Assembly: GCF_900142565.1 (NCBI RefSeq)
Contig: NZ_FRBH01000003.1
Location: forward strand, 62,001-126,000
DNA from: Chishuiella changwenlii
Lineage (GTDB): Bacteria > Bacteroidota > Bacteroidia > Flavobacteriales > Weeksellaceae
Reading direction: 5' to 3'
DNA length: 64,000 nt
Shown here: positions 44,621 to 55,094 of the stretch, one piece after another
How positions within the stretch are numbered: position 1 is the stretch's first letter
Layout of the letters: each line of letters starts with the position of its first letter
The notes under the pieces: generated by a model
Database searches by the model: none
The model's input: only the letters and a program-made list of their open reading frames with translations
Told to the model about the DNA's origin: nothing
Position numbers and translations under genes: made by a program

Positions 44621-46030
44621 ATGAATTCAACTTTTTTAAAAGAAAATTTTATTCTTGAATCGCCTATTGCCGAAAAACTATATTTTGATTACGCAGCCAA
44701 ACAGCCTATTATAGATTATCATTCTCATTTGTCTCCAAAAGTTTTAGCAGAAAATGAAAATTTTGAAAACATAACGGCTCTTTGGTTACAAGGAGATCAT
44801 TACAAATGGCGTGCAATGCGAGCTTTTGGTATTGAAGAAGAATATATAACAGGAAGCGCAGATGATAAAGAAAAATTCCGAAAATGGGCAGAGGTTGTTC
44901 CGTATACGGTAAGAAATCCGCTATTTCATTGGACACACATGGAATTGCAAAATCCTTTTGGAATTACAGAATTGTTATCGCCTAAAACTGCGGATAAGAT
45001 TTACGAACAATCATCGGAATTATTAGCATTAGAATCGTTTAAGCCACAAGCACTTTTGCAACATTTTAATGTAGAAATGCAAGGAACAACAGACGATCCG
45101 ACAGATAGTTTAGAATACCATCAAGCATTAAGAAAACAAAATTTTAAAGTAAAGGTTTTACCATCTTTTCGTCCAGATAAAGTTTTTGCGATTCATACAG
45201 GAGAGCAATTTAGAAATTATATTAATCGCTTGGCTTTGGTTAGTGATGTAACGATTAATTCTTTTGAGTCTTTAGTCGCAGCTCTAAAAAATAGAATAGA
45301 TTTTTTTCATTCTTTAGGTTGTGTTTCTTCAGATCACAGTTTTTCATCAATGCCAATACCAGAGCAATATTCTAAGCAACAAGTAGAAAATATTCTTGTT
45401 GAGGTTTTAAATGGAAATGATGAACGAGCAGAAGCGATTTCGAATAGTTTTGCATTTTATTTATTAACAGAACTATGTTGTTTTTACAATGAAAAAGATT
45501 GGGTACAACAATTCCATCTTGGTGCTTTGCGAAATGCGAATAATCATAGCGTACAAAAATTAGGAGCAGACACTGGTTTTGATTCTATTGGAGATGAAAA
45601 TCAAGCCAAACAATTATCTACTTTCTTAAATCATTTAGAAAGTAAAGATCAACTTGCAAAGACTGTTATTTATAATTTGAATCCTGCTTATAATACTGTA
45701 TTTGCTGCAATGGTTGGTAACTTTAATGCTGCAGGAATAAAAGGAAAAATACAATTTGGTTCTGCATGGTGGTTTTTAGATCAATTAGATGGAATGACAA
45801 AACAAATAAATGAACTGTCTAATTTAGGCTTAATCAGCACATTTATCGGAATGCTAACAGATTCTAGGTCGTTTGTTTCTTATTCGCGACACGAATATTT
45901 CAGAAGATTAATTTGTAATCTATTTGCGGAAGATATGAACAAAGGTTACATCCCAAATGATGTAGAATTTATAGGGTCGTTAATAGAAGGAATTGCGTAT
46001 AAAAATGCTCATAATTACTTTAATTTATAA
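44621..46030 (+). CDS. uxaC: glucuronate isomerase
   Basis: 469 residues, the usual length. It converts glucuronate to fructuronate (and galacturonate to tagaturonate). Amidohydrolase-like features are clear: YHSHLSPK (metal-binding HxH), WLQGDHYKWRAMRAFG, CVSSDHSF, GALRNAN and SAWWFLDQ near the C-terminus. It is the entry enzyme of the pathway encoded here, placed third in the uxuB-uxuA-uxaC-transporter operon. Confidence 0.95.
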   Translation: MNSTFLKENFILESPIAEKLYFDYAAKQPIIDYHSHLSPKVLAENENFENITALWLQGDHYKWRAMRAFGIEEEYITGSADDKEKFRKWAEVVPYTVRNPLFHWTHMELQNPFGITELLSPKTADKIYEQSSELLALESFKPQALLQHFNVEMQGTTDDPTDSLEYHQALRKQNFKVKVLPSFRPDKVFAIHTGEQFRNYINRLALVSDVTINSFESLVAALKNRIDFFHSLGCVSSDHSFSSMPIPEQYSKQQVENILVEVLNGNDERAEAISNSFAFYLLTELCCFYNEKDWVQQFHLGALRNANNHSVQKLGADTGFDSIGDENQAKQLSTFLNHLESKDQLAKTVIYNLNPAYNTVFAAMVGNFNAAGIKGKIQFGSAWWFLDQLDGMTKQINELSNLGLISTFIGMLTDSRSFVSYSRHEYFRRLICNLFAEDMNKGYIPNDVEFIGSLIEGIAYKNAHNYFNL

Positions 46031-46033
46031 AGA

Positions 46034-47410
46034 ATGGAAAATAATAAAATAGGAAATTATAGATGGGTAATTTGTGGATTACTTTTTTTTGGAACAACCA
46101 TTAATTACCTTGATCGTCAAGTTTTAAGTTTACTTCATCCCATATTAGAAGAAGAATTTGGTTGGACGAATTCAGATTATGGAATGATTACATCTATTTT
46201 TCAACTTTCGTATGCATTTTTTATGCTATTAGCAGGAAGATTTGTAGATAAACTGGGAACAAAAAAAGGATATGCAATTGCATTGGTTGTTTGGTCATTA
46301 GGTGCAATTATACACGCTTATGCAATTCCAATTGGTGAGGCATCAGTTCAATTCTTAGGAATTCTTGGTTTTGGAGGATTATCTATTTCTGTAACAGGAT
46401 TTATTGTAGCGCGTTTAGTTTTAGGAATGGGTGAGTCTGCAAATTTCCCCGCAGCAATAAAAGCAACAGCAGAATATTTTCCGAAAAAAGAAAGAGCACT
46501 TGCAACAGGAATTTTTAATTCAGGTTCTAATGTTGGTGCAATATTAGCTCCGCTTACTGTTCCTTGGTTGGCGCATTATTATGGTTGGCAAAGTACATTT
46601 GTAATTATAGGTTCTTTAGGATTTTTATGGTTAGTTATTTGGTTAATTTTTTATGATAAACCAGAAGAACAAAAAAGATTATCTAAAGAAGAATACACTT
46701 ATATACAAAGTGATACGGTTTACGATATACATCCTGTAGACGAGAAAAAAGAAAAAATATCTTGGTTAAAATTACTTAAGTTTAAACAAACATGGTCGTA
46801 TACGATTGCTAAATTTTTAACGGACGGTGTATGGTGGTTTTTCTTATTCTGGTTACCATCTTATTTAAAAAATCAATTCAACCTTTCTGGTTCAGAAATA
46901 ACACTTCCATTAAGTGTTTTGTATACCATGACAATGGTTGGTAGTATTGGTGGAGGTTGGTTGCCAATGTATTTCATGAATAAAAACACATCTCCTTACG
47001 ATGGACGAATGCGTGCCATGTTAATCATTGCATTTATACCACTTTCAGTATTTTTAGTACAACCACTTTCAGATATTTCTTATTGGATTCCAGTACTATT
47101 AATAGGTTTAGCAGCTTCAGCGCATCAGGCTTGGTCTGCAAATGTATACACAACAGTATCTGATATGTTTCCTAAGGCAGCAACCGCAAGTGTTACTGGA
47201 ATAGGAGGTATGGCAGGAGGAATCGGTGGTGCTTTATTCTCATTTATTGTCGGTAAAACATTCGATTATTACATGGCAACAGATAATCTAAATTTTGGAT
47301 ATACGCTTGTATTTTCAGTTTGTGCCGTTGCTTATTTAATAGCATGGGCAATTATGAAACTATTGGTGCCTAAAATAAAAATTATAAAAATAGAAGAAAT
47401 TAGAGATTAG
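46034..47410 (+). CDS. hexuronate transporter, MFS (ExuT-like)
   Basis: 458 residues with about twelve membrane helices. The first loop carries GRFVDKLGTKKGYA, the MFS signature, and NYLDRQVLS at helix 1 resembles the anion:cation symporter family that includes ExuT. It would bring glucuronate across the inner membrane by proton symport. It starts 3 bp after uxaC and its last 11 bp overlap the convergent LacI-type gene. Confidence 0.87.
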   Translation: MENNKIGNYRWVICGLLFFGTTINYLDRQVLSLLHPILEEEFGWTNSDYGMITSIFQLSYAFFMLLAGRFVDKLGTKKGYAIALVVWSLGAIIHAYAIPIGEASVQFLGILGFGGLSISVTGFIVARLVLGMGESANFPAAIKATAEYFPKKERALATGIFNSGSNVGAILAPLTVPWLAHYYGWQSTFVIIGSLGFLWLVIWLIFYDKPEEQKRLSKEEYTYIQSDTVYDIHPVDEKKEKISWLKLLKFKQTWSYTIAKFLTDGVWWFFLFWLPSYLKNQFNLSGSEITLPLSVLYTMTMVGSIGGGWLPMYFMNKNTSPYDGRMRAMLIIAFIPLSVFLVQPLSDISYWIPVLLIGLAASAHQAWSANVYTTVSDMFPKAATASVTGIGGMAGGIGGALFSFIVGKTFDYYMATDNLNFGYTLVFSVCAVAYLIAWAIMKLLVPKIKIIKIEEIRD

Positions 47411-48431
47411 TAGATTTTCTCAACTCAATGGACGTGTCTAGTAATATAGTCTCATGTAAGGCACGTCTTTTGTGTTGTTGTGTAGCCAATAAATTAATTA
47501 ATTTTTTTAATGCTAAAAAACCAATTTCTTGTGTAGGTTGTCGAATGGTAGACAAGGAAGGATTTAAAGAATTGGGCATATCAAAATTAGAAAAACCAAT
47601 CACAGCAATTTCATCTGGAACTTTTATTTTCATCTGCGCTAAAATTCCCAATGTACGTATTGTAATTACATCAGTAGCACCAAAAATTGCATTTGGTTTA
47701 ATGCTAGACTTCATTAAATTTTTAATTGATTCTGAAATTTGTTGATCAATTAAATCATTATTTCCTAAATTACAGCTTAGCATAAATTTAGGATTAAAAG
47801 GAATATCTAATGTTTTTAAAGCTTTTTTATAACTATTTATTCTAGAATTTTCTTCTCCAAATTGATCTCCCGTAATAAAAAGGATTTTTTTTCTATCAAT
47901 TCTTATTAAATGTTGCAACGCTTGCATAATCCCTTTGGATTCGTTTACACCAATTTTTGTCGTTTTCAAAGAAAGATTAAATCGATCAAACAATACAATA
48001 GGGCATATATTTTCATTTACATCAGCTAAATATTCTGTGTTAGAATTTTCACTAACAGGCGCGAGTAATATACCATCAACACCTTTTTTCAATAAAGCCT
48101 CAATAGATTCTTTTTCACGGTTAACATCTTCATTACTTTGCATAATAACAATGTCATAATCAGTTTCATAAGAAGCTTTCTGTATACCGTCTAAAATCTG
48201 AGAAACAAAAATATTATTAATAGAGCAAACAACAATACCTATTGTATTGGATTGCCCACCTTTTAAACTTTTAGCTAATCTATTTGGTCTGTAATTATTT
48301 AACTTGGCGTATTCAACAACTCTCTTTTTTGTTTCGTCGCTAATCTCGTAGCTATCATTTAAGGCTTTTGAAATAGATGAAACGGAAAGACCTAAAGCTT
48401 TTGCAATTTCTTTAATTGTAATATTAGACAT
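47400..48431 (-). CDS. LacI-family transcriptional regulator
   Basis: 343 residues from ATG 48431, where the family helix-turn-helix begins (TIKEIAKALGLSVSSISKAL, about 4-23); a longer frame to 48497 adds 22 residues of no family likeness. The sugar-binding periplasmic-protein-like domain follows (GIVVCSINNIFVSQILDGI from about 63). It probably represses the glucuronate genes, with the shared operators at 40654 and 42519 as targets; the inducer may be a hexuronate or KDG. It is convergent with the transporter gene. Confidence 0.88.
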   Translation of the reverse strand: MSNITIKEIAKALGLSVSSISKALNDSYEISDETKKRVVEYAKLNNYRPNRLAKSLKGGQSNTIGIVVCSINNIFVSQILDGIQKASYETDYDIVIMQSNEDVNREKESIEALLKKGVDGILLAPVSENSNTEYLADVNENICPIVLFDRFNLSLKTTKIGVNESKGIMQALQHLIRIDRKKILFITGDQFGEENSRINSYKKALKTLDIPFNPKFMLSCNLGNNDLIDQQISESIKNLMKSSIKPNAIFGATDVITIRTLGILAQMKIKVPDEIAVIGFSNFDMPNSLNPSLSTIRQPTQEIGFLALKKLINLLATQQHKRRALHETILLDTSIELRKSTNL

Positions 48432-48527
48432 TAATATTGTGATATTGAAAAGCATAAATATAGAAAAAATACACGAATCAGTACAGTAAAAATGCACTTC
48501 TTTCGTTATTAAATTAGCTTAAAACTG

Positions 48528-49439
48528 TTAATTTAAATTTCTATAAGCAAATGGAGAAGTCCCCGTTTTTTTCTTAAATAATCTAGAAAAATGTTGCGGA
48601 TATTTAAAGCCTAATTCATAAGAAATCTCAGCAATAGATTTATCAGCATCAAATACCTTTTCTTTCGCAATATCAATTATTTTATTCTGTATATATTCTT
48701 GGGCAGATTTTCCTGTTTCTTTCTTTATAAGATCACCAAAATAATTAGAAGAAAGATTCAATTCTTCGGCACAATAAGCAACCGAAGGAAAGCCTATATT
48801 TAGCGGTTTATCAGAATTAAAATAATCATTTAATAAATTTTCGAAATTCTCTAAAACACCTTTGTTTGCATTATCACGCGTAATAAATTGTCTATCATAA
48901 AATCTATTGCAATAATTCAAAAACAATTCAATGTTAGAAGCGATTAATTTTTTACTATGTATGTCTATTGTTTGCTGTAATTCAAACAAAATATTCTTAA
49001 AACAGTCTAATGCAATTTGTCTCTCTCTTTCCGATAAGTGTAGCGCTTCATTCATTTGATAAGAGAAAAACTTATAATCTTGTATAAATTTTCCCAAAGA
49101 AGTACCGTGTATTAAATCTGGATGAAAAATAATAACATGACCCTGTGGTTGATAATATGAAGTTTCATATTCCACATCCCAAGCTTGTCCCGGACCAATA
49201 AAAACTAAAGTCCCTTCTTGGTAATCGTAATAATTTTTACCATATCGAATATCACCACAAACAACATCTTTTAAGAAAATACCATAAACACCAAAATTCA
49301 TTTTCACTTTTGTGCCAGCTTCCCATTTTCTTGGAGAACATTTAGATAAATCTAAAACACTTACCAAAGGATGTAATGTTTCTTGTCCACAAGAAGTATT
49401 GTAATCACTAACAGTATTAAAATAAATAACCTCACTCAT
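48528..49439 (-). CDS. AraC-family transcriptional regulator
   Basis: 303 residues. An N-terminal cupin-like sensor domain is joined to a C-terminal double helix-turn-helix, with the signature SIAEISYELGFKYPQHFSRLFKKKTG... near residues 265-290. It is divergent from the aldo/keto reductase gene at 49732 and so its likely regulator. The ligand is unknown. Confidence 0.87.
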   Translation of the reverse strand: MSEVIYFNTVSDYNTSCGQETLHPLVSVLDLSKCSPRKWEAGTKVKMNFGVYGIFLKDVVCGDIRYGKNYYDYQEGTLVFIGPGQAWDVEYETSYYQPQGHVIIFHPDLIHGTSLGKFIQDYKFFSYQMNEALHLSERERQIALDCFKNILFELQQTIDIHSKKLIASNIELFLNYCNRFYDRQFITRDNANKGVLENFENLLNDYFNSDKPLNIGFPSVAYCAEELNLSSNYFGDLIKKETGKSAQEYIQNKIIDIAKEKVFDADKSIAEISYELGFKYPQHFSRLFKKKTGTSPFAYRNLN

Positions 49440-49454
49440 ATCTTTAAATTTTAG

Positions 49455-49543
49455 TTGGGCAGCTATTCAGCCTTCCACTCCCGCTTTTTTGTTTATCGTG
49501 CCTCTTCACAAAAAGAGCTCCGTTCAAGTCTGGCTGCAATTAT
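49455..49543. repeat. candidate interspersed intergenic repeat
   Basis: GC-richer 90 bp with GGGCAGCTATTCAGCC at one end, a CCCGCTTTTTTG segment, and AAAAAGAGCTCCGTTCAAG then TCTGGCTGC at the other. It resembles by recollection a short non-coding repeat seen in other flavobacterial genomes; a search would be needed to confirm. No ORF. Confidence 0.4.
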
Positions 49544-49683
49544 AGTACGAATACATTACAAAATTAAGTAATCTTATTTACTGTAAATTAAAAACTTAAC
49601 CTAATCTGTAATTATGGTAAGTAAATCAGTAATTCATATAATATAAAGGTGTAAATTCATCAGATATTTGTCATAGAAATTAA

Positions 49684-50712
<1,029 letters not shown>

Positions 50713-50784
50713 TTTACTTAAGATTATACCTTAAACTTTTTCATTTTATAGATAGAAAAGTGCAAAACATGATGGATTGATTTA

Positions 50785-50829
50785 AATAATAATGTGTTTC
50801 TGGATTTGTTTCAGAAACACATTATTATT
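50785..50829. terminator. terminator after the aldo/keto reductase gene
   Basis: An 18-bp perfect stem, AATAATAATGTGTTTCTG with its reverse complement, around a 9-nt loop. Confidence 0.82.
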
Positions 50830-50927
50830 TTTAATAGTTCACAACATCAATCAATTTACTATAAAATTTACGTTTACTGTTTATTTTTATTATTTTAGCA
50901 AATGTATAACAGCTATTAATTAATCTA

Positions 50928-51959
50928 ATGAACGAGCCAAATCAGTTACTTTTCTTTTTTAGTGCATTAGGTGCGTTTAATGGTTTTCTACTTTCTATTT
51001 ATTTTGCTATTAATACGAAGAAGAAAGAATTTGCCAATTATTTTTTAGCCTTACTATTATTAGTTATAAGTATCAGAATTATAAAGTCTGTTTTCTTTTA
51101 TTTTAATCCTCAATTATCCAATATTTTTATTCAAATAGGGCTCTCAGCTTGTATTTTAATTGGACCATTTTTGTTTTTATACCTTAAATCTTTTTCCAAA
51201 GAAGAAAAATCAAATTGGGTAATACATACAATTCCATTTATTGTTGGAATTACAATTATTGGAATTTTTTATCCTTACATGGAACATCGTAAAGTTTGGA
51301 GTAATTGGATTGTAACAGGAATTTACTTTCAATGGTTAGTATATAGTCTTGTAGCAATTAAATACCTTAAACCTATTTTCAAAAAAATAAAGCAAAAGGA
51401 AAAACTGAAAAATTTAGAAGTTTGGTTGCTTAGCATTTATCTTGGTGTATTTGTTATTTGGATAGCTTACAAAATAGGTTCTTATGGTTCTTACATTGTT
51501 GGAGCATTATCATTTTCTTTTGTTTTCTATTTAATACTATTACTTGTTATTTTTAGAAATAACCGAGAAACAACTTTTTTTCAGGAAAAAGAAAAATACA
51601 AGAACAAAGAAATTGATAAAGAGATGCTTGCTTTAATGCATCAAAAACTTGCCATAATTGTTGAAAAAGAATTATTTCTAGATCATAATTTTACATTAGA
51701 AGTCGCTGCAAAAGAACTTAAAGTAACCAAGCATCTTTTATCACAATATATCAATGACAACTTAGGAAAATCTTTTTCTAGCTTAATCAAAGAATATAGA
51801 ATAGAGAAAGCAAAACAATTACTACAAACAGAAAGTAATTATACGATAGAAGGTTTAGGATATGATAGTGGTTTTAGTTCAAAATCTACTTTCTTTACTG
51901 CTTTTAAAAATATCACTGGTTTTACGCCAGCTGAGTATCAAAAATTACATTCTAAATAA
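50928..51959 (+). CDS. membrane-anchored AraC-family regulator
   Basis: 343 residues. Six or seven hydrophobic helices cover residues about 5-210. The cytoplasmic C-terminal AraC double helix-turn-helix follows (LEVAAKELKVTKHLLSQYIN near 253 and GLGYDSGFSSKSTFFTAFKN near 305). This combination is common in Bacteroidota and suggests a regulator that senses at the membrane. It lies just before the NTF2-like and DJ-1/PfpI genes and may control them. Confidence 0.87.
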   Translation: MNEPNQLLFFFSALGAFNGFLLSIYFAINTKKKEFANYFLALLLLVISIRIIKSVFFYFNPQLSNIFIQIGLSACILIGPFLFLYLKSFSKEEKSNWVIHTIPFIVGITIIGIFYPYMEHRKVWSNWIVTGIYFQWLVYSLVAIKYLKPIFKKIKQKEKLKNLEVWLLSIYLGVFVIWIAYKIGSYGSYIVGALSFSFVFYLILLLVIFRNNRETTFFQEKEKYKNKEIDKEMLALMHQKLAIIVEKELFLDHNFTLEVAAKELKVTKHLLSQYINDNLGKSFSSLIKEYRIEKAKQLLQTESNYTIEGLGYDSGFSSKSTFFTAFKNITGFTPAEYQKLHSK

Positions 51960-52058
51960 GTTCTATTTTATAAAATAAAACTCCAAAATTATAAATCAAA
52001 GCCTTTTAATAGGACGCTTACCGAATATTTGTACTAATTAATTTTAAATAATTTAAAA

Positions 52059-52517
52059 ATGAAAAAAGTACTTCTTATTATCGGGTTTAACTTTTTATTT
52101 CTGAATGTTAATGCGCAAACAAGTGACGCTACAAACGATTGGAATTTGGTTCAGAAAACGCTTAATCTTTACATAGATGGAGTAGGTACAACAGATTCTG
52201 TAAAAGTTTCAAAAGCCTTTCATCATTCATGGCAAATGAAATTTTTTGAGGATAATAAGCTCAATACGATGAAAAAAGCAAAATACATGGAGCGTTTTGA
52301 TATTCCTCCACATGCAAAATCAGATAAATGGTCTGGTCGTATTGTTTTTATTGATATTACGGGAACAGCCGCGGTAGGAAAAGTAGAAATTAGTACAACT
52401 AAATTATTGTTTACAGATTATTTTAATTTAATGAAAACGAATGAAGGTTGGTTTATTGTAGATAAAATTTCTAGTAGAGCTCCTCATAGAACAGTTGAAG
52501 TAACTACAAGTAAGTAA
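52059..52517 (+). CDS. secreted NTF2-like protein (lumazine-binding type)
   Basis: 152 residues with a signal peptide (about 1-19, ending VNA). The single NTF2/SnoaL-like cone fold resembles the putative lumazine-binding family: DWNLVQKTLNLYIDGVGTTD and the C-terminal DYFNLMKTNEGWFIVDKI. No enzyme residues stand out. The C-terminal part of the next protein is a paralogous copy of this domain. Spacing of 8 bp makes the two an operon. Confidence 0.75.
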   Translation: MKKVLLIIGFNFLFLNVNAQTSDATNDWNLVQKTLNLYIDGVGTTDSVKVSKAFHHSWQMKFFEDNKLNTMKKAKYMERFDIPPHAKSDKWSGRIVFIDITGTAAVGKVEISTTKLLFTDYFNLMKTNEGWFIVDKISSRAPHRTVEVTTSK

Positions 52518-52525
52518 TATTTTAA

Positions 52526-53650
52526 ATGAAAAAAATATTCATATTATTACTTGTTTTTATAGGTTTTAAAACAAGTCTTTTGGCTCAAAATAAAATCTTA
52601 TTTGTGACTTCTAATCAAGATTTTTATGGAAATACTAAAATTAGCGCAGCCAATCATTTCGAAGAAATTATTGTTCCGTATGATGTATTTGTAAAAGCAG
52701 GTTATCAGGTCGATTTTATTAGTCCAAAAGGAGGTGCAATACCAATTGGATATATAAATACATCTGATAGTTTGCAGAAAAAATATTTATACGATCCTTG
52801 GTTTATGGACAAATTGAAAAATACTTCGAAACCAACAGAAATTAATCCAGAAGATTATTCCGTCATTTTTTATAGTGGAGGTGGAGCCGCAATGTTTGGT
52901 GTAGCAGAAGATGCGACGATTCAAAAAATTGCTTTAAAAATTTACAATAGAAATGGAGTCGTTTCTGCTATTTGTCACGGAACCGCTGGAATTGCATATT
53001 TAAAAGATAGTAAAGGAGAATCTCTGTATGCTGGGAAAAAAATTACGGGTTATCCCGATAAATTTGAGAATACAGATGCGGAATATTACAAAACATTTCC
53101 ATACTCTATAAATAACATTATCCAAAAGAATAAAGGCGATTTTGTTTATTCTGAAGAAGCAGGTAATAGTTTTTATGTTGTAGATGGAAGATTTGTAACA
53201 GGACAAGACCCAAGTTCTGCTACTAATGTTGCCTATGGAGTTCTAAAACTATTAAAAAATAATTTTAAAAATGTTATTAGAGTATCAGAAGCGGATCAAA
53301 TTACAGAAACATTGCTTCATTATATAGAAGGTACAGCAAATGGTGAACCTGAAAGACTTCGAAAAGCATTTCATCCAGATTTTAATTTATACACTGTTTC
53401 CGAAAATTCATTATGGATACGTTCTGGAGAAGAATATATTTCGAATATAAAAACTGGAGAAAAAGTAAATAGAATTGGAAAAATTATTTCTATTGATATT
53501 GAAAAGGATGCAGCCATTGCCAAAGCAGAAATTGTAATTCCAAACCAGCGTACTTTTACAGATTATTTTTTATTGCTTAAATACAAAGGTTCTTGGAAAA
53601 TTGTGCACAAAAGCTATTCTTGGATAGACTTACCAAAGGAAAAAGAATAA
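52526..53650 (+). CDS. exported DJ-1/PfpI-NTF2-like fusion protein
   Basis: 374 residues. A signal peptide (about 1-20) is followed by a DJ-1/PfpI domain (about 22-245) with nucleophile Cys in SAICHGTAG (near 149) and a Glu in NPEDYSVIFYSGGG upstream. The last 120 residues form an NTF2-like domain that resembles the separate protein encoded upstream (TDYFLLLKYKGSWKIVHK). DJ-1-type proteins act as glyoxalases, deglycases or chaperones, so a role in carbonyl stress outside the cytoplasm is possible. The fusion is unusual. Confidence 0.78.
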   Translation: MKKIFILLLVFIGFKTSLLAQNKILFVTSNQDFYGNTKISAANHFEEIIVPYDVFVKAGYQVDFISPKGGAIPIGYINTSDSLQKKYLYDPWFMDKLKNTSKPTEINPEDYSVIFYSGGGAAMFGVAEDATIQKIALKIYNRNGVVSAICHGTAGIAYLKDSKGESLYAGKKITGYPDKFENTDAEYYKTFPYSINNIIQKNKGDFVYSEEAGNSFYVVDGRFVTGQDPSSATNVAYGVLKLLKNNFKNVIRVSEADQITETLLHYIEGTANGEPERLRKAFHPDFNLYTVSENSLWIRSGEEYISNIKTGEKVNRIGKIISIDIEKDAAIAKAEIVIPNQRTFTDYFLLLKYKGSWKIVHKSYSWIDLPKEKE

Positions 53651-53695
53651 ACTAAAAATGAGTGTTATTTCCACTGATTTAAAATGAATATTAAA

Positions 53696-53728
53696 GGAGT
53701 TATCTGTAAAACACAGATAACTCTTTTT
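53696..53728 (+). terminator. terminator after the DJ-1/PfpI fusion gene
   Basis: GAGTTATCTGT pairs perfectly with ACAGATAACTC, followed by six T. Confidence 0.82.
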
Positions 53729-53827
53729 TGTTTTTAATATAATCAGTAAAAATGGTAAGGAATACCGTAATCGGTATACTCTTTTCTTTACTAGATAATT
53801 GAAATTTGAAAAAGTAAAAGAATCAAA

Positions 53828-55084
53828 ATGAATAGAGTAATTTTTTTTATTTCAATCATTCTTTCAATACTAGATTGCCAAAAGGCAAATGCACAAAAAA
53901 TATCAAATTACACTATGGCATCATTTTCAGATAAAGGAGTTTTAGCTCCAAAAGAATGGTTTACAGGAACAGTTTGGTTAAACATGAATGTGAAACCAGA
54001 AGAGGAGTATAATGTAAATATAGGAACGGTAAGTTTTGAATCTAAAGCTAGAACAAATTGGCATAGTCATACAAATGGACAAATCTTATTTGTTGTAGAA
54101 GGGATAGGTTATTATCAGGAAGAAGGAAAACCAATACAGCTTATACAAGAAGGAGATGTAGTAAAAATTCCTAAAAACGTAAAGCATTGGCATGGTGCAT
54201 CACATCAAAAATCTATGAGACATATTGCTATGATAACTGAGGTTGATACAGATAAAACAGAATGGTTTGAACCTGTAAATGATAAGGATTATAATGCGTT
54301 TAAAGCTCCTTTTTACGAAGTAGAAAATAGATTATCTCCTATTGCAATAACAAACCATGAAGAACTATGGCCAGAATATATTTCTAAAGTGAAAGAGACA
54401 GATCCAGATTTAATAGAAATCTTTGACAATTTTGCTTTTGATGAGGTAATTAGTCACGATAAAATGGATGTAAAACTTCGCGTATTGTTAATTATGGCTT
54501 CTACAATTGCTAGTCAAGGATTAACAGAATATAAAATGTTTGTACATGCAGCTTTAAATGTAGGTGTTTCACCTATAGAAATTAAAGAGGTTTTATATCA
54601 ATCTGTCCCATACGTTGGAATAACAAAAGTGATAGATTTTATTCATGAAACAAATGAGATTTTCAAAGAGCGAGGTATTTCAATGCCTTTAGAAAGTCAA
54701 TCTACAACAACTACAGAAACAAGAAAAGAGAAAGGATTAGCAATTCAAAAAGAAATTTTTGGAGATAGAATAGATACGATGTATAAAAATTCTCCGAAAG
54801 ATTTATTACATCTACAAGAATACCTTTCTTCAAATTGTTTTGGTGATTTTGTTACTAGAACAGGACTAGATGTAAAAACAAGAGAAATGGTAACCTTAAG
54901 TTTTCTAATCGCTTTAGGAGGAACAGAAAATCAAATAAAAGGACATATACAAGGAAATTTAAATGTAGGAAATAATAGGGAAACATTAATCGATTTAATG
55001 ACGCAATTACTTCCTTATGTGGGATATCCTAGAATATTAAATGCTATAAATTGTTTAAATGAAATTTTACCAAACCAAAAATAA
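53828..55084 (+). CDS. exported cupin and carboxymuconolactone decarboxylase-like fusion
   Basis: 418 residues. A signal peptide (about 1-22) precedes a cupin domain with the metal-binding pattern WHSHTNGQ...GDVVKIPKNVKHWHGA (near 77-122). Two carboxymuconolactone-decarboxylase/AhpD-like domains follow (about 190-275 and 320-415). The second has no CxxC pair, so peroxidase activity like AhpD is unlikely. The product may act on a small oxidised organic compound; the substrate is unknown. It overlaps no gene but is 10 bp from the zinc alcohol dehydrogenase, probably one operon. Confidence 0.83.
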   Translation: MNRVIFFISIILSILDCQKANAQKISNYTMASFSDKGVLAPKEWFTGTVWLNMNVKPEEEYNVNIGTVSFESKARTNWHSHTNGQILFVVEGIGYYQEEGKPIQLIQEGDVVKIPKNVKHWHGASHQKSMRHIAMITEVDTDKTEWFEPVNDKDYNAFKAPFYEVENRLSPIAITNHEELWPEYISKVKETDPDLIEIFDNFAFDEVISHDKMDVKLRVLLIMASTIASQGLTEYKMFVHAALNVGVSPIEIKEVLYQSVPYVGITKVIDFIHETNEIFKERGISMPLESQSTTTTETRKEKGLAIQKEIFGDRIDTMYKNSPKDLLHLQEYLSSNCFGDFVTRTGLDVKTREMVTLSFLIALGGTENQIKGHIQGNLNVGNNRETLIDLMTQLLPYVGYPRILNAINCLNEILPNQK

Positions 55085-55094
55085 AAATTTAAAA

